64,000 bases of DNA from Symbiodinium natans (Eukaryota; Sar; Dinophyceae; Suessiales; Symbiodiniaceae). Positions 12,061-22,410 of this stretch are shown piece after piece; position 1 is the stretch's first letter, and every line of letters begins with the position of its first letter. Where the stretch lies: the NCBI GenBank assembly GCA_905221605.1, contig CAJNDS010000097.1:1-64000 (forward strand). The letters are read 5' to 3'. The notes under the pieces are model-generated. The model saw nothing but the letters and a program-made list of their open reading frames with translations. It was not told the DNA's origin and made no database searches. Made by a program: the position numbers and the translations under genes.

Positions 12061-12345
12061 CCCACAACTCGACAAAACGCCGGACACAAACCCTATACCA
12101 TTTCTATTAAACCCCAAAACCTTAACCGAAAAATCCCCGGGTCCCGAAAATTCCCGGAATTTTCAAAGGGCACCCATGTCATCATTGTTGTGTTGGAACC
12201 TTAAAATCCAACCCGGAAAGCCCAAACCTCAATCCGGACAATTCCTAAAATTCCCGGAACTTTCAGCTCCGGGTAATTCCCAAAATTCCCAGGATTTTTA
12301 GACAAAAAGGGTTAAAATTCCCGGAATTTTCAGGATTCCCCTGCA
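12061..12345. repeat. CCGG-centred palindromic repeat block
   Basis: Several imperfect palindromes of the form AATTCCCGGAATTTT (for example near 12155, 12250, 12315) separated by 40-70 bp. The same motif type recurs at 46.64-46.98 kb and 48.04-48.17 kb. Between 12346 and 12780 I see no gene or repeat I can support. Confidence 0.6.
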
Positions 12346-12784
12346 AGGCCCTCACAAGCAGCCAAATGGACCGGAAGAGGAGGCGGGGCATCCGACAGGG
12401 CGGCCGCAGAGCGAAAATAGGGGTCGAGCCCGTAGCCTTTTATGGGGATATACGAAGATTGAGATCCAAAAAGAGAGATAAGCTAAAGAGAAATAATAAT
12501 AGAGTTCCATAGAGGCAAATAAGAACGGATAAATATAAAAACAGATAACGACAAAAATAACGACATAGACAGAAAAATAGCCAAACAAACATGAATCCGA
12601 GGATTTAAATATTCAAGGAAAGTCTTCAAATTCCTGCGTTTTTTGAGAATGCCCGGTATAGCCCCCAAGCAAAACCAAGAGACCCGCCAAAGGCCATCCA
12701 ACAGGACTGCCGTAGCGGCAAAACGCAAACCTTCTATGGAGACATTAGGAGTTCTACCCTTCGGGGTTGAAGATGATCCTACAG

Positions 12785-13060
12785 CATTTGGCAGGCCTTA
12801 TTCAAAAGCCTTGCATTGAGAGCAGGATACTGCAAGCATACCTGCAGAGGAGGACGGAGTTTTTCAACCATTGCTTATGGTGAGAACGTCCAGCAGCGTG
12901 GGCAGGAGGGTGCTGAGGAAGTATGGCGCTTCTGGCACACATGTTGCAAGGAATGGTCATCAACTGCGCTGAATGCTAAAGAGGCACTCTCCACAAACAT
13001 GCAAGGCCGACTCAGGGCTGCCGCGCTGGACCATGCCTGCTTGTTTCGTCCTCCGCTGTT
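12785..13060 (+). CDS. Candidate coding segment, unknown protein
   Basis: Plus-strand stretch with two adjoining protein-like frames: HLAGLIQKPCIESRILQAYL from 12785 (after CTACAG), running to a GTGAGA donor-like site near 12880, and EEVWRFWHTCCKEWSS in another frame to about 13050. The two frames cannot be joined by an intron of normal size, so this is either a decayed gene or a false reading. I recognise no family. Confidence 0.2.
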
Positions 13061-13096
13061 TCAGGGTCTTATTGTCCACACTTGGGGGCACAGGAG

Positions 13097-13290
13097 TTAA
13101 GCCAAAGATGCCATGAACCCCAGATCATGGAATAAAAAATCTGTCCCCGCTTGCACTGCCCCTGCTGGGAGGGGTCCGGGAGCGCACTTTGCCGCCACAA
13201 ACTCGGAGAGAGCTCTTCCGTCCACAAGAACGGACTCCCAGCCCTCCTCGGAAAGCTCGGAACGAACAAAAATCGAAAGGTTCCGAGTTA
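13097..13290 (-). CDS. Candidate terminal exon, unknown protein
   Basis: Minus-strand frame reading SELSEEGWESVLVDGRALSE and ending in TAA near 13098. Composition is more protein-like than the overlapping frames, but no splice partner was found. Function unknown. Confidence 0.25.
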
Positions 13291-13883
13291 TACCTCGCAG
13301 AAACATTGAATCTAATTCTGCTTACTCGGACTCTAGGGCTGCAGCTTCCTCGGCATCACTTCCTGCACTTGCAGGCACCCCCAACCAAAAGCTTCCAAAT
13401 ATTTTACTGGCGTCCTGACAACCTAACTTGGCAACGGTGGCACGCGCCTCGTTTGAGCATGGTGCTGAGTGTCACCGCGCCTGGCAGATGAATCGAAAGC
13501 TGAATCAATGCACACTCCCAGCCAGGCCACCTTGCGCTGTGGCTCTCACGTGATGAACTCTCTAAGTATCACACACTGCCGGGGAGGAGCCGTCAAAGTA
13601 AAGCGAAGCTGCCAGCGCTGAGGCACCTGCACCTGAGCTTGTTGTAGGAACACGCCATGCCACGAAACACACACAAACTGTCCAGGCACTACCGACTATG
13701 GCAAAGCTTCTGGCCATACTGCGTAGACTGAAGCACTCGACCTTGGAAATGCTAAACAAACGTGGCTTGAGGGAGTGTCGACAGGGCGCAACCAAGACAA
13801 AGCATAGCCCGGCGTCCATGTCGATACTGTAGGGTTCGGGACCACGGCAGGTCAATCCGCCGAGGCAGGCAGACTGGAAGGGC

Positions 13884-14092
13884 CGACTCGCGCACTGGAC
13901 GGACCATATTCGCGCACTGAATCGCGGATGCGCACACCGCGGATTTGCGCACGGGTGCATCGTGCACACTGCGCACAGAACTCGCGCACTGAGACGCAGA
14001 TTCGCGCACCGGCGGATCGCGCACTGAGATGGCAGATTCGCACACAGAGGATTTGCGAACTGAGACTGCGGATTCGCGCACGAATGGGTTCG
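13884..14092. repeat. Minisatellite with about 20-bp CGCGCACTGAGAC-type unit
   Basis: Degenerate tandem copies of a roughly 20-bp unit containing GGATTCGCGCACTGAGAC. Open frames across it on the minus strand are repetitive (RESAVSVRKSS-like) and are a by-product of the repeat. Confidence 0.75.
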
Positions 14093-14139
14093 AGCACTGA
14101 CAGACATGGGCCGACAGTATTCATGGTTGTGGTTGGACA

Positions 14140-14500
14140 CTTTTTGGAATTTAGAGCTTTCAGGTTTCAAGGGCATTTAGGCTTTAGGGGGAGTTTCAGG
14201 GCTGAGGGTTTTAAGGCTTCAGGGTTTCCGATTTGGGGGTGTTGTGCCGTGCAAACCCCCTAAACCGTAAAGCCTAAACCTACAAGCCCTTGGAACAAGT
14301 GTTCAAAGCCTCAAAAACTCTTGACCATGAAAACCCTTCGCCCTCAAAGCCCTGATTTGTGTGCAATGGCTCCTGAAGCCGAAAGCCTTAAAACCCCTGA
14401 AGCCCAAGAATCTGAACAGCTGTAAACCTAAAGACAACCTCAACCCCTAAAAACACCCGAGCCACAAGCATCCTCAGCCCTGAAAACCCTAACCGTTAAA
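14140..14500. repeat. Degenerate telomere-like inverted block
   Basis: The left part is rich in TTTAGGG-like words (GCATTTAGGCTTTAGGGG, GGCTTCAGGGTTTCCG) and the right part, from about 14250, in CCCTAAA-like words (CCCCCTAAACCGTAAAGCC, AAAACCCCTGAAGCCC). The two halves are roughly inverted about 14245. The following 14.5-17.2 kb holds no gene I can support. Confidence 0.5.
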
Positions 14501-17229
14501 GTCGACAGTATAACTGGGGGTGGTATGGGGGCCCAAACTCGGAATTCGTTGGAGTGGTGGGCGGGACCAATGCTTGAATCGGGAATTGCACTTCAGCAGT
14601 GCTAAAAAAACCGGGGCGTGCTCGAATCAGGATTCGTGCCAAAGACCCGCCTGTTGGGCCCAGCATAGTGGTTAAACTAGCAGGGGGTGTCTGGGATTGT
14701 CTGGGCATCCGACCACAGGCTGCCAAGAGCTGTGAACAATGCCTCCCCAACACACATACACGCAATCGCCACAAGAAAACCGCCCACTTGCAGGCCCAGC
14801 ACTCAAGTCTCAACTGGCTGCGCAGTCAGCTTCGGCCAAGACGCAACTCAAGTTAGATAGCAGGCAGCCTTTCCTGCCTGCTGCATGGACACCATCGCGG
14901 GAAAGCGTTGCCTCAAGATTCAACCCCTCCTAGGCTGGGCTTCCTGGTTTTCCTGTACAGCACGACCTGTCACGAGGCCCCCGCACGCCGCAGAGGTGGG
15001 AGAAGCCGTGAGGTCTCCCGCAGCATCCACCTCCGTGGCCTGGCACAAATTGCAAGCAGTCCCAATGCCACGAGAAGGTGCTGGGTAGATCCCGGGTTGA
15101 TGTTGGGACTAATCTGGGACTGATCTGTCCAGACATGGGCTGAAGCTTCTTGCCAGAGTCTTGTAACAGCCCTATAAGCGAGGTAGCGCACGCACAGAGA
15201 AGTTGAAGAACCCTCAGTGGCACATTCATGACACCACACACCACGATACACATCAACGCATTCTGTGCTTACAAAGCCTTAGCTCCAAGAAATGTTCTAG
15301 GCATCGTCCCCTGAGACCCCAGCGGGTACAGGCGAGATGCGCGCAGCATCTCCCAGTTGGGCTCCATCTTGGCACGGTGCTGAGATGGGGTTGGCTCTCG
15401 GGATGTTCACGGGATGCTCAGGTATCATGCTAAGGAGTCCACGCCGACATGTCCCTCAAGCTTCCTGCAAAGCGCAGCGCTGGCAAAGGGTGGTCACCTC
15501 CCTCGCTCAAATTTCCCCTGCAGCCCACTGTGTAAAGAACAGCCGTGCATCAGAACATGCAGCTGCCTTTTCATCAAAATTAAAGTAACTCTATGGTTCC
15601 TCCCCCCTCCCCCGCAACTCCGGTGTCACATACGTACGTGGCGCTCCACGATGCGCATGTCGTGGCGGGCACTTGGAGGAGGTGGGTTGTCGCAGGGTTG
15701 GGCTGTCACACACCCAAGAGCATACAATTTCACAGCAACAGCTCCCAGCGGGGGTCGGCTCCCACAAGGCGTAGTCTCTACTATCCTGCAGTGATTGTTT
15801 CGTTTTCAGCTTTCAGCGTAAGGGTTTATGATTTTGGCGCCTTCAAGCCCTGCGTCGCCAACAGGCGATTGGGGAGTCGCAGCCAGATGTGCAGTCGCGA
15901 AATGGCTCCAACCAGCTGTGCATTCATGAAAAGGCTCCAGCAGTTTCGACAACTCTTTGCACCAGTCCTGGCCGCCTCTGCCAGATACCTAGCAAAGAAG
16001 GCTTCGAACGCCCGCAGCTCCTGGATGGGAACTCGATGCAGCAAGCATGCAAGAACAGCGTCCGCTCTAGCCACGACAAGCTCCAAACAAGACAACACTC
16101 ACCACTGTCCGATTCTGCACTCGACCTGGTCCACTCAGCTTAGACCCGGCCAGACTACCTTTGAACTCAATACCGAGCTTCTGAGAATCATCTTTCCCAG
16201 CAAAACCATCCCGCCATTTTCTTCTCATCGGCAAGTTGAGCATGGAACGTCCCTTTTCACTGACTAGTGGGATCTTGAAGAGCGCACCAAGAGTCCCGAG
16301 CCACGTCCTAGTTGGATACTTCAACAACTCACTTAACAGAAGCTGGCGAGATTGACAGAAACAAAGCCGTCTATAAGGTGAATCACATCCCTGTGTTGAC
16401 TGGATTGGGCAATTCACGGGCACCCCTCCTAATTGACAAACGCTCGCCTCGGCAAGCGTCTGCTAGGCAACACTGAGTTTAAAGGCAGGTGCAAGCAAGC
16501 GAAGCTTGAGGTTCTGGTTTCCAGGCCTCGACCTGCTCCGTGCCTGGCAAGTTGAGGAATATGCGAAGCTCGTCCTAACTAGACCAGCAACCCATGCTAC
16601 CAGCTGCCCCACGGCCTGCTTGTCGGTCTGAGCAGCATGAGAAGCGTAGTGACAAGCCCTCCGCGCAGGAACACATGGGGATGCGAAGTTCTGGTTAGCG
16701 ATTTGGAAGGCAACAGGGCTGGACACAGGGTTGCGACTCCGGGCTCGGAGAGATGGTGCAAGGATGTGAAAGTTTGTGAACAGGATGCGAACAGGATGGT
16801 GAAAGGATGTGAAAAGGACCAAGGATGGAGCGATCTTCAATGCCTCGCTGAGGCGCCGTCGCTTCGCGCGGCGCTCTGTGGAGCTCTCAGCCTGAGAGAG
16901 CAGCGAAGCGGGATGGGCTGGGCAAGAAGATCTTACAAGTGTCAAGATGTCAAGATGTTCCAGGGTCCTGGCCTGAGTAGCCAAGTCTAGGCACGCTGTC
17001 GCACCGGCTGCAGGCAACGGCAGCTCCAGACGCACCTCTATCACCCGGAGGTGCAGATCTGTTTTTTCGGAGAGGCTCCTGTCATGCTCTGCTCACACCA
17101 CACTCTCAGGGCCCCCACCCAACTTTGTGGCTCTCCCTGACCGGGCGTTGTCTCACGTAGCTTCCAGGGACCTGGAACAAGGAACGAGCCGTTTGACGTG
17201 TTTGACGTGCATGACGTGCTCTTGGTCAA

Positions 17230-17437
17230 CCATTCGTCAACCCAACTCGCATTGACTCTGAAGCTTGTGCGCAGCTTCGCGGCTTCGCCTGGCCCTTTGT
17301 TGGGATGCAGGAGGTAGACTTTGAGCAGCAGGGCATAGAGCCGCAGGTACACCCAAAGTGATCCCAAGCCTCGGCCACATGCCAGCACTCCCGCAGCAAG
17401 CGTGTCCCTCATGGCAACGTCTCTCTCTTTCTTCCAG
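17230..17437 (-). CDS. Candidate exon, unknown protein
   Basis: Minus-strand frame that follows CACATTCCAG and reads WKKERDVAMRDTLAAG, then WVYLRLYALLLKVYLL and EAAKLRTSFRVNASWVDEWL. The central part is helical and hydrophobic, with C/G-ending codons. The acceptor sits in a palindrome (CCAGCTGG), and a pyrimidine-rich acceptor-like site faces the other way on the plus strand, so strand assignment is not certain. No family recognised. Confidence 0.3.
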
Positions 17438-17773
17438 CTGGAATGTGCTTGGCTTGGCCATGGGCGCTTTGTGAGGTCTCCAGGCCTGAAGCGAAGTACT
17501 TGTCCCGGTGCATCGCCCAGACCTGACGATTTCACTGTTTGAGCCGACTTTTTTTGTCTGATCCGAGGGCCCCGTGGCCACACCCGCTGCCAGAAATCCC
17601 TCCCTGCTTCCCTGTTCCAGCCTGGCTCGCCGTCGCCATTCTGCATTCCTTCGAAATGCATTCGACTTCAAGCTTGGAAGCTGTCAGAGAATTCTACCTG
17701 TTTAACTCCGTGGACTCTGTGGTGCCTATGACCACCTCATCACCTCTCGTGACTCTAGGAACTCTGTCACTAG

Positions 17774-18562
17774 CACTTCTGGAGCGCTGGAAATGGCTCC
17801 TTGTGTGTCGGGAAGGCTCTTCAAGAAGCTTTTGAGGTTGGCCACGACCTCACAGCCGATGTGAACACGTGCAGAGCGGCTCCGAGCGCAGTTTCAATTG
17901 GCGGGCTGCTGTCAGCATTCTCAGCCCATTGCAGCCACTTCCTTCGGTGGGAGGCGCCTGTAAGTGAGGCGGCAACTTAACAATTGTGCTGACCGCTGAA
18001 AGCGTACTGCCTGCAAATGCTCGAAAGATTTTCCAAGGCACCCACTTGGACAGGCAGATCACGCGAACAGTAGAAGGGTCCAGAGCCGTGAGCTCGACGC
18101 CGAGCATTCCGCTGCATCTGACCTGGCCACGCACGCAAGGGGTCCCTGATTCATCCCACGTTCTCAACGACTTCACAGTCCACATCGAATCTAGCGGCAC
18201 GGTTATCGGGCAGCGTTGGGTTGTGCGAGGCTATTGCATCAAGGCTTCACCGCCGAGGATTGTGGTACAGGTAAGGTCGTCATGACATTGCATCACTATC
18301 CATCTTGCACGGTCTGTTCTGCATGCATGTCTCACTCTGAGCACATAAGTCAACGCTTGGCTTCCAGATGGTGGGAGTGAGTGACACAACTGCCACTGGG
18401 TTCGCACGCTGGAGGTATAGGATGACCGGAGAGCCATGCGTACTGCAAACACCAATGAACAGTTTACCTCCCCTTTCAACTACGGAGTACTTCAAAGGAT
18501 CTGCACCCCAACATGTGGAGCGGGTAGAGCTCCTGCTCCGTCCAAGAGTCCCAAGAAAGTGA
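17774..18562 (+). CDS. Three-exon 3' part of an unknown gene
   Basis: Three exons join in phase. 17774-17959 starts after CACTAG, reads HFWSAGNGSLCVGKALQEAF... and ends at a GTAAGTGAG donor. About 18028-18270 reads IFQGTHLDRQITRTVEGSR... and ends at GTAAGG. 18368-18562 starts after CTTCCAG and ends VERVELLLRPRVPRK-stop. Introns are about 68 bp (the first acceptor is uncertain) and 97 bp. The protein looks beta-rich with no motif I recognise. It is the only multi-exon model on the plus strand. The 5' part was not found. Function unknown. Confidence 0.45.
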
Positions 18563-20235
18563 GAAATGGGACAAGTATGTGCACCGACTCTATTGCCTGC
18601 ACGGTCGTTGCGCCAGTGACCGCGCACGCCCACACCTGCCGCGGTTTTCGGAGTTGTTTCAGGTTCAGTGAGTGCAAGCCAATGTGGGCGTTTCCCCCAC
18701 CAACTGGGCCATCGGTACCTCATCCGCGGCTTTTGACCCTGGGCCACTCCTCCTCAATCGGCAAAACTGTCGTTTGGCACAGAAGCTGCATGCAAAGTGT
18801 CCTTTCGGAGTCTTCCGAGACGGGCATCGCAACCTCGGATCTACTAAGCCATGGCGCAACCTCATGTCCTGTAAAGCCGGGTAAGGCTAACTAAGGCCAA
18901 GAGTTTCTGAAAGCCTCCAAGTGCAGCTCTCACAGCCCCCTCCAAAGGTTTCTTGCTTAGAATCTCTTCCTGAACTCTCCTGAGCTCCCGTGCATCTTCG
19001 ACGCAACGAGCAAGCTCCAGGGCCTGGAGTTGAGCCGAACGCGTCGTGTCCCTTCATGTACCCTCATGTCCCTTCCAAGAGATGCCAGGCGGCTGCAGCA
19101 GCTGCGTGGAGTGTGTCGCCCAGACGCTTGGTGCGGCTCAGCCTGTAAACAGGTGCATGCGAAACTGCAAGGAATCCAACAGGTACAAGGCAATGGGAAA
19201 AACGTGGAACATACAATTATCGAGGAATTGTCTGACGTGTTCAGCGGTGCCTCCTCCCCAAGCGGTCAGCGAAGAGGCACGAGGGCCGAGGAGTCTGGCA
19301 TGAGAAGGCGTGAGTTTGCATGAATTCGCTTGAAACCCCTACTCACACAAAACCCTATGAGGCAGGGCTTTTTTCGTCCCCGGATAGTCACTCACCAGCA
19401 ACGGAACCCTGTATGCACTCACCAATGATGGGAAGATGTAAACGCTGCTCATAAGATGGCACCACGAGAACCCCACATACCCCCAGGGGCAAGAAACGCT
19501 TTTTGTCTTCCACAAAGGAAGTCTCCTTTTGGAGCGGCTCAAAGAGTGGAGTCGGAGCAGCTCTCAGGGCTTTGCATTCAGCTTTGCGTTCGACATCAGA
19601 AGTGGTGTGGGTAAAGACCTCAGGGCATTCTCAGCAAAAACAGACTCATAAATCCAAAACAGGAAAATTAAAACGGTAGGTTTTTTCTGTGACACAGCTT
19701 GCACAGCACCCGAGGCTCTGACCTCAGGCGACAACCTGGCCCATGTACAAGGAGCCTGTGCCCGTCATCGGGTCCTGTCGAGACCCGGCCTAACCGCCTA
19801 GCATAAGCCTGAAGGTGGCCTCGGCGGAGGGCCAAACAACTCCCAGTTCTGCACCGAAATGCCCAGATGCCTGCTTCATTGCGGAGCCTTCCACAGTCAT
19901 GTTGCCTGAGCACTCTGGACGTCAACTTCAACACAGCGAATAAAAAACAGAAAGAACCCGGAAGGTACTCTTCGAAAATGGCCGAGGCCCTGTAATCTCC
20001 AGTGCGGCGCTACGGTCCCCGCCCTGTAAATCACAGGCCTTCCAGTAAAAAAGCATTGGTGCGTGCGACCAGGCCAGCAGCACGCAACAAAGTTGTGAGA
20101 AGCTCATGACAGCTGCAACGAGCACGGGCGAGGATTTAAACGGCGCGCAAGGGACGTAAGCCCAAAGTCCCATGCCAGTCTGACCTGACAAGGGGCTGTT
20201 GGAACTATCGTCACTATCGTCGCCCCGATCCAAAC

Positions 20236-20246
20236 TGTCTTCCAGG

Positions 20247-20290
<44 letters not shown>

Positions 20291-20299
20291 CTTCCAGGT
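20236..20299. repeat. (TTGA)n microsatellite flanked by a 12-bp direct repeat
   Basis: About ten TTGA units (20247-20289) lie between two copies of TGTCTTCCAGGT (20236-20247 and 20288-20299). A minus-strand open frame (19928-20470) runs through it and reads INQS repeats; whether that frame is coding is unclear. Between 18563 and 20235 I see nothing I can support. Confidence 0.9.
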
Positions 20300-21351
20300 G
20301 GTCCGTTTGAGTCCAGGCTCATTCGCGGACATGGTGTGCAGATGTGTGCAGGAGTACCGGTGCTCACACGAGGCCCTCGCCATGAAGGCAAGATGAGTGG
20401 AGGCAAATGAGATCAGCAAGGGGGCTGAGCAGAAGGCCGCGGTCAGGTGCCCAAAAAGAAAGAGTGCCAATCGAGTGCTATGGCGTCAGGCCGGGTGCAA
20501 GGATCGGGCTCAAAGGCCGCAGGAGGAAGAGAGACGGAAGCCTGACCAGCGTACCAAGACAAGAGGGACAGGATAACCGAACTGAAGCCCCCCCAAAGCA
20601 CGAAAGCTGCAAGACTGGCGTGTGCATGAAGTTGACGTGTTGACGTGAAACATTGCGCAGCGCCAGAACACAGATATCTTGTGATTCCGCAGAGCGCACT
20701 CTGAGTACGCGGCACCAGGATGGCTTGCAATCACCCGCCATGCAGTTGCCTGTTGCACCCTTCAAGACCTAGGTTCAATGGCGGCACATTAGGTTCAGAA
20801 CCCTAGCTGCGCACATGCCAGAGTTTCAGAGTCCTGAACTGGGCGACGCTGAGGGTGACTTATTGAGCAATTGCTCCCTGCAAGCTGAGGAGCAAGGAAG
20901 CGGCCGCCCGAGTGCGAAACACAGTCCTCAGTACTCATTGTGGGGAAGGGGGCTTCGTGGATCACCGGCACGTCCGCCCCTGTTCGAGCTCACAGCCCCA
21001 AGCCCTAACTTGAAAAGTGGAGCTGTCTGATTCCGAGGTTCCGCAGAGCTCTGACTCCCCAGCGTGATTGTGCCACACGACTCCTCGGCTGTCAACGCAA
21101 TGTGTACTGGTCGGGTCTCCTGGGCCCTTCTCATCATGCCTACGGGCCCCAATCCCAGTTGCTCTCAGATTCGCATTCCATGACAATACAGTGACAACTG
21201 CGTCCCTTCTTTGTGAGCAAACATAGATGCATCAAATCTTTAGTAGGATAAGAGCGCAGACCACACGGGGGCTCTAACCGCGGTCGGGGTTGCTGGGCCT
21301 TTCACAGCAAAAGCCGCTACAACAGATTCACTCAGCAATGTCTTTAACCTT

Positions 21352-21577
21352 GATGGCGCGTCCTCCGACCCTGAGATGTGCGGCAACGAAATGCTGCGAG
21401 GAAGGAAGATCGACCAACACACGTTCCTCTGTTCAAGGACCGGGTGGCTGAGGCCTTCGGGCTGCTTCCAGGGCCACTGTCGGTGATGAAGACCTGCACG
21501 GTGTCGGGAACTGGAGCGATGGTAGATACATGCGGAATCCGCATTGCAGCCTCAATGGCTGTGGTGCCAGGGTTCAC
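21352..21577 (-). CDS. Candidate exon, unknown protein
   Basis: Starts after CTGTTCAG with GTGAAC (AG|G acceptor), reads VNPGTTAIEAAMRIPHV then DTVQVFITDSGPG, and stays open to an AAG|GTTAAAG donor-like site. Codon pattern is coding-like on this strand, though the opposite strand is also open. No partner exon fixed and no family recognised. Confidence 0.3.
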
Positions 21578-22304
21578 CTGAACAGGCCGCAAGCAGGTTT
21601 GGGGCTCTGTCGTCCCGGGGCAGAGCCGGACTCTTGAAGGTGACTCGAATTGTGCTCATGCGATTCTGGAATCCAAACTTCTCTGTGGACTTCAACCGCT
21701 TTTTTTTGTGTCTTGACTCAGGAACCGTGCTTTGTGAAAATTTCAAAAAGTCGCACAGACTGCTCGGAAGCGCTCTGTAGCACAGTGAACTTAGAGACAT
21801 GAGTAATTGTAGGGTATTGTGGTGTAGTGGTAAAAAATGCCTTATTCTGTGACCGTGCTGTATGGACTTCCTCTGGACCTATTGGAGCCACCTGTGAACC
21901 CCACTCCTCTCTGTTGCCGTGTCGCGTGTCAGTGCTGGTCTCCCCAGTCCTCCGGACCCCTTCGCGGACCCCTCTCAACCCTGTTTTGACTCTGTGCCCC
22001 AGACCGTCTAGTGGACAAACCCTTACACCGCCCACCGACCTCTATGGACGATTTCCGGAACCGTTAGAGGCTGTGTGCACTGGGGTCCATATTCTCAGAC
22101 TTCTTGAAGGGAGAGCAGATGTGGTGCTTGAGTCCAGCATTCTTTTCTTGGCAGTGTCAAAAGCAGGCGAGTCAACTGCAAAGCTGCAAGCTGCGCCTCG
22201 GCTGTTACCTTCCCGAGTGGCTGAGAGGCCCCAAAGTCCTTGGGCACAAGAAGAAACGACGAGTTGCCTTCGTAGCATCTCCACGTACACTGTGTGTTCT
22301 CTGT

Positions 22305-22410
22305 GATGTCAAGAAATCGAAGGCCGTTGGCTTCTGCACGGGCAGATGGGATCCGGGCCCAGTACACCGCATCCTTGTCGTTGATCCTGAAAGAACTTCT
22401 GCAATGGAGT
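22305..22410 (-). CDS. Candidate exon or remnant with DKDAVYWARIP motif
   Basis: Minus frame reads RINDKDAVYWARIPSARAEA then NGLRF. From memory, very similar DKDAVYWAR-type peptides recur in many predicted dinoflagellate proteins, some repeat-associated; I cannot confirm this here. It breaks off after NGLRF, so it may be a fragment. A protein search with this peptide would settle it. Confidence 0.3.

Noticed and set aside
13884-14092. Regular short repeats suggesting a CRISPR array
   Set aside because: No constant repeat with unique spacers; units are degenerate and contiguous, and the genome is eukaryotic.
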